A stretch of 64,000 bases of DNA from Comamonadaceae bacterium (GTDB lineage: Bacteria > Pseudomonadota > Gammaproteobacteria > Burkholderiales > Burkholderiaceae_C). The position numbers and the translations under genes were made by a program. Shown piece by piece: positions 41,585-50,917 of the stretch; within the stretch, counting starts at the first letter, position 1; each line of letters starts with the position of its first letter. A model generated the notes under the pieces. That model did not search any database. It worked only from the letters and a program-made list of their open reading frames with translations, and was not told the origin of the DNA. The stretch covers positions 186,001-250,000 of the forward strand of contig JAIXUC010000025.1 of NCBI GenBank assembly GCA_027483665.1, given 5' to 3'.

Positions 41585-42979
41585 ATGAATTCGCCTGTCA
41601 TCGACTCCCCACCCCCATCACCCATCCACATGTCCGCCGTCTTCAACTTCACCTTCGTGCCCTGGTTCCGCTCGGTGGCGCCTTACATCCACAAATTTCG
41701 CAACCAGACCTTTGTGATCGGCGTGGCGGGCGAGGCAGTTGCTGCTGGCAAGCTGCATCACTTGGTTCAAGACTTGGCCATGATCCAGAGCATGGGCGTG
41801 AAGCTGGTGCTGGTGCACGGCTTTCGGCCGCAGGTCAATGAGCAGTTGCGCGCCAAAGGGCACCAACCGCGCTACTCGCACGGCATCCGCATCACCGACG
41901 AGGTGGCGCTGGATTGCGCGCAGGAAGCGGCCGGCCAGCTGCGCTACGAGATTGAGGCGGCCTTCAGCCAAGGCCTGCCCAACACGCCCATGGCCGACTC
42001 CACGGTTCGAGTGATTTCAGGCAACTTCATCACTGCGCGCCCGGTGGGCATCGTCGATGGCGTGGACTTTCAGCACTCCGGGCTGGTGCGCAAGGTCGAT
42101 GCAGGCGGCATTCAGCGCAGCTTGGACATGGGCGCTTTGGTGTTGATGTCGCCTTTTGGCTTCTCGCCCACGGGCGAAGCTTTCAACCTGACCATGGAAG
42201 ACGTGGCCACCTCAGTTGCCGTGGCCTTGCAGGCTGACAAGCTGTTGTTTGTCACTGAAGTGGCAGGCATTGCGCTGGACCCTGCTCAACCCGTGTCTGA
42301 AGACAACCCCATCGACACCGAACTGCCACTGGCCGCCGCAGAAAAGATGCTGGCCGAGCTGCCCTCGCCCACCCAGCCCACCGACACCGCGTTTTATCTG
42401 CAGCACTGTGTGCGCGCTTGCAAAGGCGGCGTGGAGCGCAGCCACATCATTCCGTTCCACGTGGACGGCGCACTGCTGCTGGAGATTTACGTGCACGACG
42501 GCATCGGCACCATGGTGGTCGATGAAAAGCTGGAGAGCCTGCGCGAGGCCACGGCCGACGACGTGGGTGGCATCTTGCAGTTGATCGAGCCTTTTGAGCG
42601 CGACGGCACCTTGGTCAAGCGCAGCCGCACGGAAATTGAGCGCGACGTGGACCACTACACCATCATCGAACACGACGGCGTCATCTTTGCCTGTGCCGCG
42701 CTCTACCCCTACCCTGAGAAGCGCACCGCCGAGATGGCCGCCCTCACGGTGTCACCGCAGGCGCAGGGTCAAGGTGACGGCGAGCGGGTGCTCAAGCGCA
42801 TCGAGCAACGCGCGCGCGCTGCCGGGTTGGAGAGCATCTTCGTGCTAACCACTAGAACGATGCATTGGTTCATCAAGCGCGGGTTCGAGCCCGCTGGCCC
42901 CGACTGGTTGCCCGAGGGGCGCAAGGGCAAATACAACTGGGACCGCAAGAGCCAGGTTTTGGTCAAGAAGCTGGTCTGA
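41585..42979 (+). CDS. argA: amino-acid N-acetyltransferase (N-acetylglutamate synthase)
   Basis: ArgA makes N-acetylglutamate from glutamate and acetyl-CoA, the first arginine step. The protein has an N-terminal amino-acid-kinase-like domain (about 30-320, with LVLVHGFRPQVNEQL) and a C-terminal GNAT domain (about 330-464, with ALTVSPQAQGQGDGERVL for acetyl-CoA binding). The kinase-like part mediates arginine feedback. The start is uncertain: ATG 41585 is 14 bases after AAGGAG, whereas ATG 41630 lacks a ribosome site but matches the conserved N-terminus MSAVFNFTFVPWFR. Confidence 0.93.
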   Translation: MNSPVIDSPPPSPIHMSAVFNFTFVPWFRSVAPYIHKFRNQTFVIGVAGEAVAAGKLHHLVQDLAMIQSMGVKLVLVHGFRPQVNEQLRAKGHQPRYSHGIRITDEVALDCAQEAAGQLRYEIEAAFSQGLPNTPMADSTVRVISGNFITARPVGIVDGVDFQHSGLVRKVDAGGIQRSLDMGALVLMSPFGFSPTGEAFNLTMEDVATSVAVALQADKLLFVTEVAGIALDPAQPVSEDNPIDTELPLAAAEKMLAELPSPTQPTDTAFYLQHCVRACKGGVERSHIIPFHVDGALLLEIYVHDGIGTMVVDEKLESLREATADDVGGILQLIEPFERDGTLVKRSRTEIERDVDHYTIIEHDGVIFACAALYPYPEKRTAEMAALTVSPQAQGQGDGERVLKRIEQRARAAGLESIFVLTTRTMHWFIKRGFEPAGPDWLPEGRKGKYNWDRKSQVLVKKLV

Positions 42980-43016
42980 GCGCGGTGTTGCTGCCGGGCC
43001 GCGTGGAGCCAGGGCG

Positions 43017-43532
43017 CTACCTTGAAGAGCGCAACCGGGTCAGCATCAATGCAGCCAGTACAACGCCGAAAGCCACGAAGCACAGGAAAGACCAGTTCGC
43101 AATCGACAGGCCCAGGAAGGTCCAGTCGATCACGGTGCAATCACCGCTGCCCCGAAAAATCATCGGGATGGCGCGCTTGAGCGGGAAGGTCTCGATCATT
43201 CCGTAGAAGTCACGACCGCAAGAGGCGATCTCGGGTGGGTACCACTGCAACCAGCTTTGGCGCGCCGCCACGAAAGCGCCAAAACCGGCAAAGCCCAAAG
43301 CCGTGCCGCCGCCCAACCAAACCCCCAGCGGCGGCTTCAGCACAGCGCCCAATCCGCAGCCCAGAGCCACCAAGATCAAGGCGTATCGCTGGACGATGCA
43401 CATGGGGCAAGGCTCCAGCCCCACCACGTGCTGCAAGTACAAACCAAAGGCCAACATGGCCACACAAGCTGCCGCCAGAGCGGTCAGAACAGAACGAGGC
43501 CGGACCGCCAGAATTCGAGCAATTTCCACCAT
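43017..43532 (-). CDS. dsbB: disulfide bond formation protein DsbB
   Basis: DsbB reoxidises DsbA and passes electrons to quinone. The 171-residue protein has four membrane helices. The first periplasmic Cys pair is EPCPMCIVQR and the second pair lies in ASCGRDFYGM and GSGDCTVIDW, so all four redox cysteines are present. ATG 43532 has AGGGA nearby; the longer frame from 43580 overlaps cysA and is unsupported. It is the next minus-strand gene after cysA. Confidence 0.93.
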   Translation of the reverse strand: MVEIARILAVRPRSVLTALAAACVAMLAFGLYLQHVVGLEPCPMCIVQRYALILVALGCGLGAVLKPPLGVWLGGGTALGFAGFGAFVAARQSWLQWYPPEIASCGRDFYGMIETFPLKRAIPMIFRGSGDCTVIDWTFLGLSIANWSFLCFVAFGVVLAALMLTRLRSSR

Positions 43533-43576
43533 GAAATCCCTGTTGGTGCCGACCCAGCGGCCCCACCTGGGACGGC

Positions 43577-44770
43577 TCAAGCCGGCTCTTCGACGAACAC
43601 ACGGGCTTTACGCGGCGTCACCAACAAAGTGTCGCCTTCGGTCAGACCCAACTCACGGAACCGCAGCGCAGGAATCTGCGCTTCGATCAAACGGTCGCGC
43701 GGCTTGCTGTCGTGCTGGGTTTCAGCGACGCCTTTGGCCGCGCCCTCCGCTGGATTGTCTTTCAGTGGAGTCCTCGAGGCTGCGCCGGGTTCCCCAGCTT
43801 CGGCCAAAGGCTTCAGCTCGAGCCGCGCAGTCGGCCCGACCACAATGGCCCGGTCCAGCACCACGACGATGCCCCGTGGTTTGCCGTCCCCATCGCGCTC
43901 GGCGCCCGGCACGTAGCGTTCGACCTCGAAATCGTGCGGGCGCACGAAGGCAGCTGCGGGCGCGTTGTGAGACTGGGCGTGTTCTGGCGAAGCCAAGGAA
44001 ATGCCGCCCAGGTGCACCTCGCCTTCGTGGGCACGCCCCTGGAACAGGTTCACATCGCCCAAAAACCCGTAAACGAAGGGGCTGGCGGGTTGGTCCCACA
44101 CCTCTTGCGGCGAGCCCACCTGCTCGATGCGTCCCTTGTTGATCACCACCACACGGTCGGCCACTTCCAGCGCTTCTTCCTGGTCGTGCGTGACGAAGAT
44201 GCTGGTGACGTGCAGTTCATCGTGCAGGCGACGCAGCCAGCGGCGCAGCTCCTTGCGCACCTTGGCATCCAGCGCGCCGAAAGGCTCGTCGAGCAGCAGC
44301 ACCTTGGGCTCGACAGCCAAAGCGCGCGCCAAGGCGATGCGTTGGCGCTGGCCGCCGGAGAGTTGCGATGGGAATCGATCGGCCAGCCAATCCAGTTGCA
44401 CCAGGCTCAGCAGTTCGTGCACCTTTTGCTTGATCTGCGCTTCGCTGGGTCGCTGATGGCGCGGCTTGACGCGCAAGCCGAAGGCGACGTTCTCGAACAC
44501 CGTCATGTGGCGAAACAGCGCGTAGTGCTGGAAGACAAAACCCACCTGGCGTTCGCGCACGTGCACGTCTGTCGTGTCTTCGCCAGAAAACAAAATGCTG
44601 CCCTGATCGGCAAACTCCAAGCCCGCGATGATGCGCAGCAGCGTGGTCTTGCCACAGCCCGAAGGCCCGAGCAAAGCCACCAATTCGCCGGAAGCGATGT
44701 TCAGTGACACGTCGCGCAGGGCGTGGAAATCACCGAACTGCTTGCTGACTTGACGGATCTCGATGCTCAT
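43577..44770 (-). CDS. cysA: sulfate/thiosulfate ABC transporter ATPase CysA
   Basis: CysA energises sulfate uptake. The 397-residue protein has Walker [13 protein letters not shown] near 35, signature [13 protein letters not shown] near 135, Walker [13 protein letters not shown], and a C-terminal regulatory TOBE-like domain. Compared with E. coli CysA it has an extra Gly/Ala-rich insertion near residues 320-345. The start overlaps the cysW stop by 4 bases. Confidence 0.96.
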   Translation of the reverse strand: MSIEIRQVSKQFGDFHALRDVSLNIASGELVALLGPSGCGKTTLLRIIAGLEFADQGSILFSGEDTTDVHVRERQVGFVFQHYALFRHMTVFENVAFGLRVKPRHQRPSEAQIKQKVHELLSLVQLDWLADRFPSQLSGGQRQRIALARALAVEPKVLLLDEPFGALDAKVRKELRRWLRRLHDELHVTSIFVTHDQEEALEVADRVVVINKGRIEQVGSPQEVWDQPASPFVYGFLGDVNLFQGRAHEGEVHLGGISLASPEHAQSHNAPAAAFVRPHDFEVERYVPGAERDGDGKPRGIVVVLDRAIVVGPTARLELKPLAEAGEPGAASRTPLKDNPAEGAAKGVAETQHDSKPRDRLIEAQIPALRFRELGLTEGDTLLVTPRKARVFVEEPA

Positions 44771-45795
44771 GGCGTTTCCTTGACGATGGTGGCTGCGCGC
44801 AGCGGCCCGCTGAACAGCCTTTCAGCTTGGGTGCCTGCGGATGCGGCCAAAGACGTTGGCTGCTCAGGCGGCAGCTCGGCAGATGCTTTGAGTTCCCGCT
44901 CGTGACGCCACTCGACCACCGACTTGATGACCAGCGTCACCAAAGCCAGCAGCGCGAGCAGCGAAGCCACGGCAAACGCAGCGACCGATTGGTACTCGTT
45001 GTAGAGCACCTCCACATGCAGCGGCATGGTGTTGGTCTGGCCGCGAATGTGGCCTGACACCACCGACACCGCACCGAACTCACCCATGGCGCGTGCGTTG
45101 CACAAGATGACGCCGTACATCAAGCCCCACTTGATGTTGGGCAAGGTCACCCGCCAGAAGGTCTGCCACCCTGTGGCACCCAGCACGATGGCGGCCTGCT
45201 CTTCGTCGTTGCCTTGCGCTTGCATCAGCGGAATCAACTCGCGCGCGACGAAGGGGAAGGTCACAAAAATGGTCGCCAGCAAGATGCCGGGCACAGCAAA
45301 GATGATCTTGATGTCGTTGGCCATCAGCCACGGTCCGAACCAGCCCTGCGCACCGAACACCAACACATAGATCAAGCCGGCCACCACAGGCGACACAGAA
45401 AACGGCAAGTCCACCAAAGTGATGAGGAAGGCCTTGCCCCGGAACTCGTACTTGGCAATGGCCCAAGCCGCAGCCACACCAAAAACCAGGTTGAGTGGCA
45501 CAGCCAAGGCAGCAATCAACAGCGTCAGGCGAATGGCTGACCATGCATCAGGCTCTTTCAGCGCCTCCCAGTAAGCATCGAAGCCCTTGCGGAAAGCCTC
45601 GGCGAACACGGCGGCCAAGGGCAGCACCAAGAACAGCGCCATCAAGGACAGGGCCAAGCCGATGAACAGCCAACGCACCCAAGGCGCTTCGGTCGTGCCT
45701 CGGCTTGTGCGTTGGGGCCGCGCCGTGGTCGCGTATGCGACGCTAGGCTGCGCTGGCCCTGGCAAACCCGGCGTTGGTACAGGAGCCGTGTTCAT
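44767..45795 (-). CDS. cysW: sulfate ABC transporter permease CysW
   Basis: The 342-residue protein has six or more membrane helices and the permease loop [22 protein letters not shown] that contacts the ATPase. A Thr/Pro-rich N-terminal extension (about 1-45) and a charged C-terminal tail are longer than in E. coli. ATG 45795 shares one base with the cysT stop (TGATG). It forms the channel with CysT. Confidence 0.94.
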   Translation of the reverse strand: MNTAPVPTPGLPGPAQPSVAYATTARPQRTSRGTTEAPWVRWLFIGLALSLMALFLVLPLAAVFAEAFRKGFDAYWEALKEPDAWSAIRLTLLIAALAVPLNLVFGVAAAWAIAKYEFRGKAFLITLVDLPFSVSPVVAGLIYVLVFGAQGWFGPWLMANDIKIIFAVPGILLATIFVTFPFVARELIPLMQAQGNDEEQAAIVLGATGWQTFWRVTLPNIKWGLMYGVILCNARAMGEFGAVSVVSGHIRGQTNTMPLHVEVLYNEYQSVAAFAVASLLALLALVTLVIKSVVEWRHERELKASAELPPEQPTSLAASAGTQAERLFSGPLRAATIVKETP

Positions 45796-46628
45796 CACAC
45801 ACCTCCTGCCCGGCGGCGCTGCCACGCCTGGAGCGCGTTGATGATGAACAGCAACACAAAGGAGATCAGCAGCATCACCAAGGCCACAGCTGTAGCTCCG
45901 GCGTAGTCGTACTGCTCCAGCTTGGCCACAATGATCAGCGGCGTGATCTCGGACACCATGGGCATGTTGCCCGCGATGAAGATGACCGAGCCGTATTCAC
46001 CAATGGCGCGCGCAAAGGCCAAGGCAAAGCCGGTCAGCAATGCCGGCAGGATGGTCGGCAAGATCACACGCAGAAAGGTTTGCAAGCGCGTCGCGCCCAG
46101 CGACACAGCGGCTTCTTCGAGCTCTTTTTCTGCGTCTTCCAACACCGGCTGCACCGTGCGCACCACAAAGGGCAGACCGATAAAGATGAGCGCAATCACC
46201 ACGCCCGTGGGGTTGTAGGCCAGCTTGATGCCGTGCGGCTCAAAGAACTGCCCCACCCAGCCGTTGCCTGCCAGCAGCGCGGTGAGCGCAATGCCCGCCA
46301 CCGCGGTGGGTAGCGCAAAGGGCAAGTCCACCAGCGCATCGACGATGCGCTTGCCCGGAAAGCTGTAGCGCACCAAGACCCAGGCCACCAAGAGCCCAGC
46401 GAACAGGTTGACCACCGCTGCGAGCAAAGAAGCGCCGAAGGTCAGGCGGTAAGAGGCCACGACCCGCGGTGAAGACACCGCTGCCCAAAACTGCTCCCAA
46501 GTCATCGAGAGCGTCTTGAACAGCAGCGCAGACAGTGGGATGAGAACGATCAGGCTCAGGTAGAAAAGCGAGTAGCCCAAGGTCAGATGGAAGCCGGGCA
46601 GCACCCGGCGTTGAACCAACCCCATCAC
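45795..46628 (-). CDS. cysT: sulfate ABC transporter permease CysT
   Basis: The 277-residue permease has six membrane helices and the ATPase-contact loop [45 protein letters not shown] at the start matches CysT (also called CysU) family openings. It overlaps the sulfate-binding protein stop by 4 bases and cysW by 1, so the four genes form one coupled operon. Confidence 0.94.
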   Translation of the reverse strand: MMGLVQRRVLPGFHLTLGYSLFYLSLIVLIPLSALLFKTLSMTWEQFWAAVSSPRVVASYRLTFGASLLAAVVNLFAGLLVAWVLVRYSFPGKRIVDALVDLPFALPTAVAGIALTALLAGNGWVGQFFEPHGIKLAYNPTGVVIALIFIGLPFVVRTVQPVLEDAEKELEEAAVSLGATRLQTFLRVILPTILPALLTGFALAFARAIGEYGSVIFIAGNMPMVSEITPLIIVAKLEQYDYAGATAVALVMLLISFVLLFIINALQAWQRRRAGGV

Positions 46629-47617
46629 TTCACCGTGTAGATCTTGTCGAACTCACCGCCGTCGTTGAAGTGCACCTTTTGCGCTTGGGCGAGCGAGCCA
46701 AAAAACTCCGACACCGGCACCAGCGTGAGTGGCTTGAACTGCGCGGCGTACTTGCGCAGCACAGCGGCAGAGCGGGGGCGCAGCGCGTGCTTGGCAGCAA
46801 TTTCCTGGCCTTCTTCCGAGTACAAGAAATTCAAGTAAGCCGTGGCCAGCTCGGTCGTGTCCTTTTTCGTGGTGGTGCGCTCCACGACGGCCACTGGGTT
46901 TTCGGCCACGATGCTCACCGAAGGCACGACCACGTCCACCTTGCCGGCACCGAACTCGCGATCCACCGACACCACCTCGGATTCGAAGGTGATCAGCACA
47001 TCGCCGATGTTGCGTTGCAGAAAAGTGCCGGTGGCGTCACGCCCGCCGCGCGCCAGCACAGGAACATTGGCGTAGAGCTTCTTCAAGAACTCAGTGGCTT
47101 GCGCGTCGGTGCCGCCCTTCTTGCGCACGTAGCTCCAAGCAGCCAAGTAAGCCATGCGGCCATTGCCCCCGGTCTTGGGGTTGACCACCACCACCTGCAC
47201 GCCGGGCTTGATCAGGTCGTCCCAGTCTTTGATGCCTTTGGGGTTGCCCTGGCGCACCAGAAACAACATGGTCGATGTGGTGGGCGAGGCTTCGTTAGGA
47301 AAGCGTTTGGCCCAGTCTTTGGCCACCAAACCTTTTTCTGCCAAGAACTCGATGTCGGTGGTGGTGTTCATGGTCACCACATCGGCCTCTAAGCCGTCGG
47401 CCACAGCGCGTGCTTGGGCGCTCGACCCGGCGTGCGACTGATCAACCTTCACGACGCGGCCTGGGTTTTTCCGAGCCTGATCGGCCACAAAGGCAGTGTT
47501 GATGTCTTTGTAGAACTCGCGCGACACGTCGTAGGACACGTTGAGCAGCGTTTGTGCACCCACAAAGCCCGACAAAGACAGGGCGGTCACGGCGAGGATG
47601 GTTTTGATGGCGTTCAT
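46625..47617 (-). CDS. sbp: periplasmic sulfate-binding protein
   Basis: The 330-residue protein starts with a signal peptide (about 1-21, ending VGAQ). It contains LLNVSYDVSREFYKDINTAF and the sulfate-contact region DQSHAGSSAQARAVADGLEADVV characteristic of Sbp. It delivers sulfate to CysTWA. AAGGA precedes the ATG. The 190-base upstream gap holds a motif shared with the cysI upstream region, so CysB control is likely. Confidence 0.94.
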   Translation of the reverse strand: MNAIKTILAVTALSLSGFVGAQTLLNVSYDVSREFYKDINTAFVADQARKNPGRVVKVDQSHAGSSAQARAVADGLEADVVTMNTTTDIEFLAEKGLVAKDWAKRFPNEASPTTSTMLFLVRQGNPKGIKDWDDLIKPGVQVVVVNPKTGGNGRMAYLAAWSYVRKKGGTDAQATEFLKKLYANVPVLARGGRDATGTFLQRNIGDVLITFESEVVSVDREFGAGKVDVVVPSVSIVAENPVAVVERTTTKKDTTELATAYLNFLYSEEGQEIAAKHALRPRSAAVLRKYAAQFKPLTLVPVSEFFGSLAQAQKVHFNDGGEFDKIYTVK

Positions 47618-47693
47618 GACAGGTTCCTTGCAATTTCAAAGGGCCTCGAAGCGAGGCGAACGACGGGGATTGTGGAAACGCCCTCAGCAATCA

Positions 47694-47703
47694 CCAACGA
47701 CTT
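47694..47703 (-). promoter_or_regulatory. shared sulfur-gene motif AAGTCGTTGG upstream of sbp
   Basis: The minus strand reads AAGTCGTTGG 77 bases upstream of the sbp ATG. The identical 10-mer lies upstream of cysI at 61805-61814. In both places an ATAASCAAAC element lies further upstream. Candidate recognition site for CysB or another sulfur regulator. Confidence 0.45.
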
Positions 47704-47807
47704 CTTCGTTGTTTGCTTATGTCAAGCCCAGCTTTTGGGGTTGTTCTTGGTAGAGTGCAGCGCGTTCGACCCACAGCGGTCACCCATTAACTCTCTGCAA
47801 AGTTGTC

Positions 47808-48083
47808 ATGCCACGCACCGTCCATTGCATCAAGCTCGGCACCGATGCCGAAGGCCTGGATTTCCCGCCCTACCCCGGTGAGTTAGGCAAGCGCCTGTGG
47901 GAAAACGTCAGCAAGGAAGCCTGGGCCGCATGGCTCAAGCACCAAACCATGCTGGTCAATGAAAACCGGCTCAACCTGGCCGATGCCCGCGCCCGCCAGT
48001 ACCTGGCGCGCCAAATGGAAAACCACTTTTTTGGCAGCGGTGCCGATGTGGCTCAGGGCTATGTGCCCCCGCCCAGCGCCTAA
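47808..48083 (+). CDS. yggX: Fe(2+)-trafficking / oxidative damage protection protein YggX
   Basis: The 91-residue protein matches YggX throughout: [21 protein letters not shown] with the conserved Cys7, [30 protein letters not shown] and the helical C-terminus. It protects Fe-S enzymes and quenches labile iron. It is divergent from sbp, and an oxidoreductase gene continues in the same reading frame after its stop. Confidence 0.95.
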   Translation: MPRTVHCIKLGTDAEGLDFPPYPGELGKRLWENVSKEAWAAWLKHQTMLVNENRLNLADARARQYLARQMENHFFGSGADVAQGYVPPPSA

Positions 48084-48107
48084 CGGCTTGCATCTGGGGT
48101 TGCACCG

Positions 48108-49295
48108 CTGAGCCAGCGCCAAGCCCTCATCGCCGGCGACGGCCTGGCAGGTGCTTCCTGCGCAGCTGCTCTGGCCCAGCGCGGTTGGCAGGTGTCTGTG
48201 TTGGGCTTGGGAGATGCGCCGGCCAGTGGCGCTTCAGGCTTGCCAGTGGGCGTGGCGGCCCCGGTGTTGTCGGCCGACGACTCACCAGCTTCCCAGTTGC
48301 AGCGTTTGGCCTTGGCCTCTACGGTGGCCTACGCTCAGTCCCACCTTCGCCCAGGTATCGACTTTTCAGCCAACGGGGTGTTGGAGCGGCGCGTGGGGAA
48401 AAAGCTGTTGACCACCCGCTTTAGCCGAGCGGCGAACGAGCAAGAAATGGCGGTATTGCTGGCGCACTCGCCGACACACCCAACGGTTCACCCTTTTGAC
48501 CTTAGCAAACGCGACAGCTCCGAAGGCGACCCCGTGGTTTGGCACACGCTGGGTGGCTGGGTGCGACCGGCGGCCCTGGTGCGCGCTTTGTTGGCCACGC
48601 CCGGCGTGCAGTGGCAGGGGCAAACGCGGCTGGTGTCGGCCCACAGCACCGGCGCAGGGGCTGTCGCCTTGGTGCAAAACCTGGCAGCGCCCCAAGCCGA
48701 GCCCACCACTCAGACGGTAGACCTCATTGTGTTGGCCTTGGGCGCATCGAGCACCGAGTTGTTGGGCGCTACCAGGGGTCTGTACCCGGTGCGCGGGCAG
48801 GTCAGCATGGGCCGAATGCCTGCCAAGTTGCAAGGCGACAAGTCACTGGCGGCACATCCCATCAATGGCCACGGCAGCTGGGTGGGTGGCATTGATCTCG
48901 GCGCCGAGCCCGGCGGCCCGACGAGTTGGGTCTGCGGCGCCACCTACGAGCGCGGCGTCAGTCAACCTTTAGTGAAATCGGAGGACCACACTGCCAATCT
49001 GTTGAAGTTGCAACGCCTGCTGCCCGCTGCCGCAGCCGCTGTTCAACAGCAGTTCGATGCCGGTGAGGTGCGCGGATGGTCAGGTGTGCGCTGCACCACC
49101 GCAGACCGGCTGCCGGTGGTCGGCCCGAGCGAAGTTGGTGACTGCAAGGTGTGGCTATGTACCGGGCTGGGCTCGCGGGGCTTGAGCTGGTCGGTCTGGT
49201 GCGGCGAGCTGTTGGCAGCGCGCTGGCTGGGCGCAGCCTTGCCAGCGTCGCCGGAACAGGCCGCTTTGGTCGACAGCTTGCGGCGGCTGCGCTAG
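48108..49295 (+). CDS. FAD-dependent oxidoreductase, MnmC C-terminal-domain-like, non-standard start
   Basis: The DAAO-type flavoprotein has its FAD dinucleotide motif LIAGDGLAGASCAAALAQRG upstream of the first ordinary in-frame start (GTG 48192). From the yggX stop at 48083 to 48192 there is no in-frame ATG, GTG or TTG. CTG 48108, with GGGG 8 bases upstream, is the most plausible start and gives about 395 residues. The C-terminus GWSGVRCTTADRLPVVGP and the GLGSRGL segment match MnmC2/DadA-like oxidases, which remove carboxymethyl from tRNA wobble cmnm5U. The MnmC methyltransferase half is not fused here. A lost start codon or frameshift is the alternative. Confidence 0.7.
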   Translation: MSQRQALIAGDGLAGASCAAALAQRGWQVSVLGLGDAPASGASGLPVGVAAPVLSADDSPASQLQRLALASTVAYAQSHLRPGIDFSANGVLERRVGKKLLTTRFSRAANEQEMAVLLAHSPTHPTVHPFDLSKRDSSEGDPVVWHTLGGWVRPAALVRALLATPGVQWQGQTRLVSAHSTGAGAVALVQNLAAPQAEPTTQTVDLIVLALGASSTELLGATRGLYPVRGQVSMGRMPAKLQGDKSLAAHPINGHGSWVGGIDLGAEPGGPTSWVCGATYERGVSQPLVKSEDHTANLLKLQRLLPAAAAAVQQQFDAGEVRGWSGVRCTTADRLPVVGPSEVGDCKVWLCTGLGSRGLSWSVWCGELLAARWLGAALPASPEQAALVDSLRRLR

Positions 49296-49319
49296 GGCCT
49301 TGCGCGAGCGCTCAGCCGA

Positions 49320-49925
49320 TCAGCGCTGCGCGTCCAGCTTGCGGGCCAGCGCCGCCAAGCGGCGGGCGATTGCCAAGTCTTGCTCCGTCAAAGCGGCACG
49401 CGCTGTGGCGCTGGCGGCGTCAAGACCAGCCCGTCGTGCGGCGCTGCGCTTTGGGCGAAAAAACGCAAGGGTGGCAGACGCAGGTGCTTGGGTGACAGGC
49501 TGCTTTTCGGGTTGCTTGTCTGGCCTGGTTCTCCGAGCCTTGTTGTCATCGTCACCTGCACTTCGGTGCGCGCTCACCAAACGCCAGCCTTGCCAGACCA
49601 ACCAGCCCAAGCTGAAAGCCAAGCCAACGTGCCGCATGGCGGGCCAACGCCAGCGCGACAGGCCCCAGGAGGCAGCCGAGCCCAGGACCGGTCCCCAGGA
49701 GGGGTACTGCCGGGCCAGCGACAACAAGCGACCGAAGCGCTGAAGCGTCAAGGGGCGCAGGGCTGCGTCAAGCCACCCCGTTTGGCTGGGCCCAGTGCCG
49801 CGCAGGGCGCGCACGTGTCCAGCCAGTTCTTCTCTTTGCAAGCCGGCGCGCAAGATCAGCATTTGCTTGCGCAAAGCCAAAGGCGTGCGCCTGCCTTCCA
49901 AAGGGGCGTAGTGCTCGGGCTTCAA
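49320..49925 (-). CDS. hypothetical protein, YqjK-like position
   Basis: The 201-residue protein from TTG 49925 overlaps the preceding gene's stop (TTGA). The N-terminal 50 residues form a charged helix (LALRKQMLILRAGLQREELAGHV). A single hydrophobic segment near 95-115 (HVGLAFSLGWLVWQGW) may anchor it, and the rest is basic. Its position as third gene after DUF883 and DUF1469 matches yqjK in the yqjDEK order, and the similarity is mostly positional. No function is assigned. Confidence 0.6.
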   Translation of the reverse strand: MKPEHYAPLEGRRTPLALRKQMLILRAGLQREELAGHVRALRGTGPSQTGWLDAALRPLTLQRFGRLLSLARQYPSWGPVLGSAASWGLSRWRWPAMRHVGLAFSLGWLVWQGWRLVSAHRSAGDDDNKARRTRPDKQPEKQPVTQAPASATLAFFRPKRSAARRAGLDAASATARAALTEQDLAIARRLAALARKLDAQR

Positions 49926-50347
49926 GGCGTGCCCTGAGAAGAAGCCTGAGACGCCTGAGGCGCCTGCATCCCACGGGCCAGCGCTTCGCGGTCTTTCGCC
50001 AGTTCCGCGAGGGTGGCCTCCAGCAAGGGGGGCCGCTCACTCAGCGCTGCGCGAATGCGCCAGGCAAACCACAGAGCCGCAGCGATGTACAAAACCGACA
50101 TCACGGCCAGCACGGTCAAACGCTGCTCCGGCGAAAACACCAGCACCAGCAGCAGGCTCACGCACAGCAAACCCACCATGCCAAAGATCAGCAGGCCCAA
50201 AGCCAGTACCAGCACGGCACCCAGGCGCTGAAACTCTTCTTCCAACTCGGCGCCGGCCAGCGCCAGCCGGGTTTGCAGCACGCCCACGGCACTGGCGCCC
50301 ATATCGCGCAGTCCCTGCACGAAGCCAGGCTTTTCAGGGCTACTCAC
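49922..50347 (-). CDS. yqjE: phage holin-like / DUF1469 membrane protein (YqjE-like)
   Basis: The 141-residue product from GTG 50347, with CGGAG 7 bases upstream, has an amphipathic start (GFVQGLRDMGASAVGVLQTRLALAGAELEEE) and two closely spaced membrane helices at about 45-70 and 77-98. These are the hallmarks of YqjE/DUF1469 (Phage_holin_3_6). These proteins accompany YqjD in stress-response operons; their biochemical role is unclear. The open frame upstream to 50458 is not supported. Confidence 0.8.
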   Translation of the reverse strand: MSSPEKPGFVQGLRDMGASAVGVLQTRLALAGAELEEEFQRLGAVLVLALGLLIFGMVGLLCVSLLLVLVFSPEQRLTVLAVMSVLYIAAALWFAWRIRAALSERPPLLEATLAELAKDREALARGMQAPQASQASSQGTP

Positions 50348-50402
50348 CGCAGCGCTCCGCGTCTTGCTGCCTGCACAACCGGGCTGGTGCGAAAAGAAAA
50401 GT

Positions 50403-50726
50403 TCACTTGCGGTTGAGCAGCAAGCCCAAGACGATGCCCGCAGCCGCTGCAATACCAACGGCCTGCCATGGATGGTCGTGAACGTAGTCGTCCGTCACGC
50501 GCACGGCTTGCTTGCCGCGCTGAACCGCAGCTTCTTGCAGGTCTGCAAATTTGCCCGACGCCACGCGCAGCTGGTCGGCTGCGCGCTCACGCAGCTCGGT
50601 GGCGCGCTCGCCGGTTGCGGCGGCGGCTTGGGACAACAGGTCTTCAACGTCTGTCAGGACCACTTTGAGGTCTGTGACCAACTTGTCTTTGCTGGCGCTG
50701 GCGGCGGCGGAGGCGGCTTCGGTCAT
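50403..50726 (-). CDS. yqjD: DUF883 family protein (ElaB/YqjD-like)
   Basis: The 107-residue protein has a long Ala/Glu-rich helix ending in a single hydrophobic C-terminal anchor (WQAVGIAAAAGIVLGLLLNRK). DDYVHDHPWQAVGIAA is the DUF883 signature. E. coli relatives sit on the inner membrane and bind ribosomes in stationary phase. It heads the run DUF883-YqjE-YqjK. ATG 50726 is preferred to 50741 because GGGAG lies upstream. Confidence 0.85.
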   Translation of the reverse strand: MTEAASAAASASKDKLVTDLKVVLTDVEDLLSQAAAATGERATELRERAADQLRVASGKFADLQEAAVQRGKQAVRVTDDYVHDHPWQAVGIAAAAGIVLGLLLNRK

Positions 50727-50880
50727 GTTGGTTTCTCCCAAATCGGTGGAAAGTTGAAAAGCAAAAAACGAAGGGCCTCAACAAGCGAACCCGAAAAGCC
50801 CGTCGCGAACATTCAGCATAGCGTCTGAATTTGACGGGGTCGGTACGCCCACGCACCAAGTGCCCATGCGTCTGAAGATG

Positions 50881-50897
50881 AGCGGCGGTCCGCCGCT
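50881..50897. other. GC-rich stem-loop after the nucleoside permease gene
   Basis: AGCGGCG-GTC-CGCCGCT forms a perfect 7-bp stem 21 bases beyond the stop of the permease gene at 50918. No T run follows on either strand, so it is not a classical terminator. It could be a Rho-assisted stop or mRNA stabiliser at the end of the transporter operon. Confidence 0.35.
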
Positions 50898-50917
50898 GCT
50901 TGCCAGAGAACGCGGCT

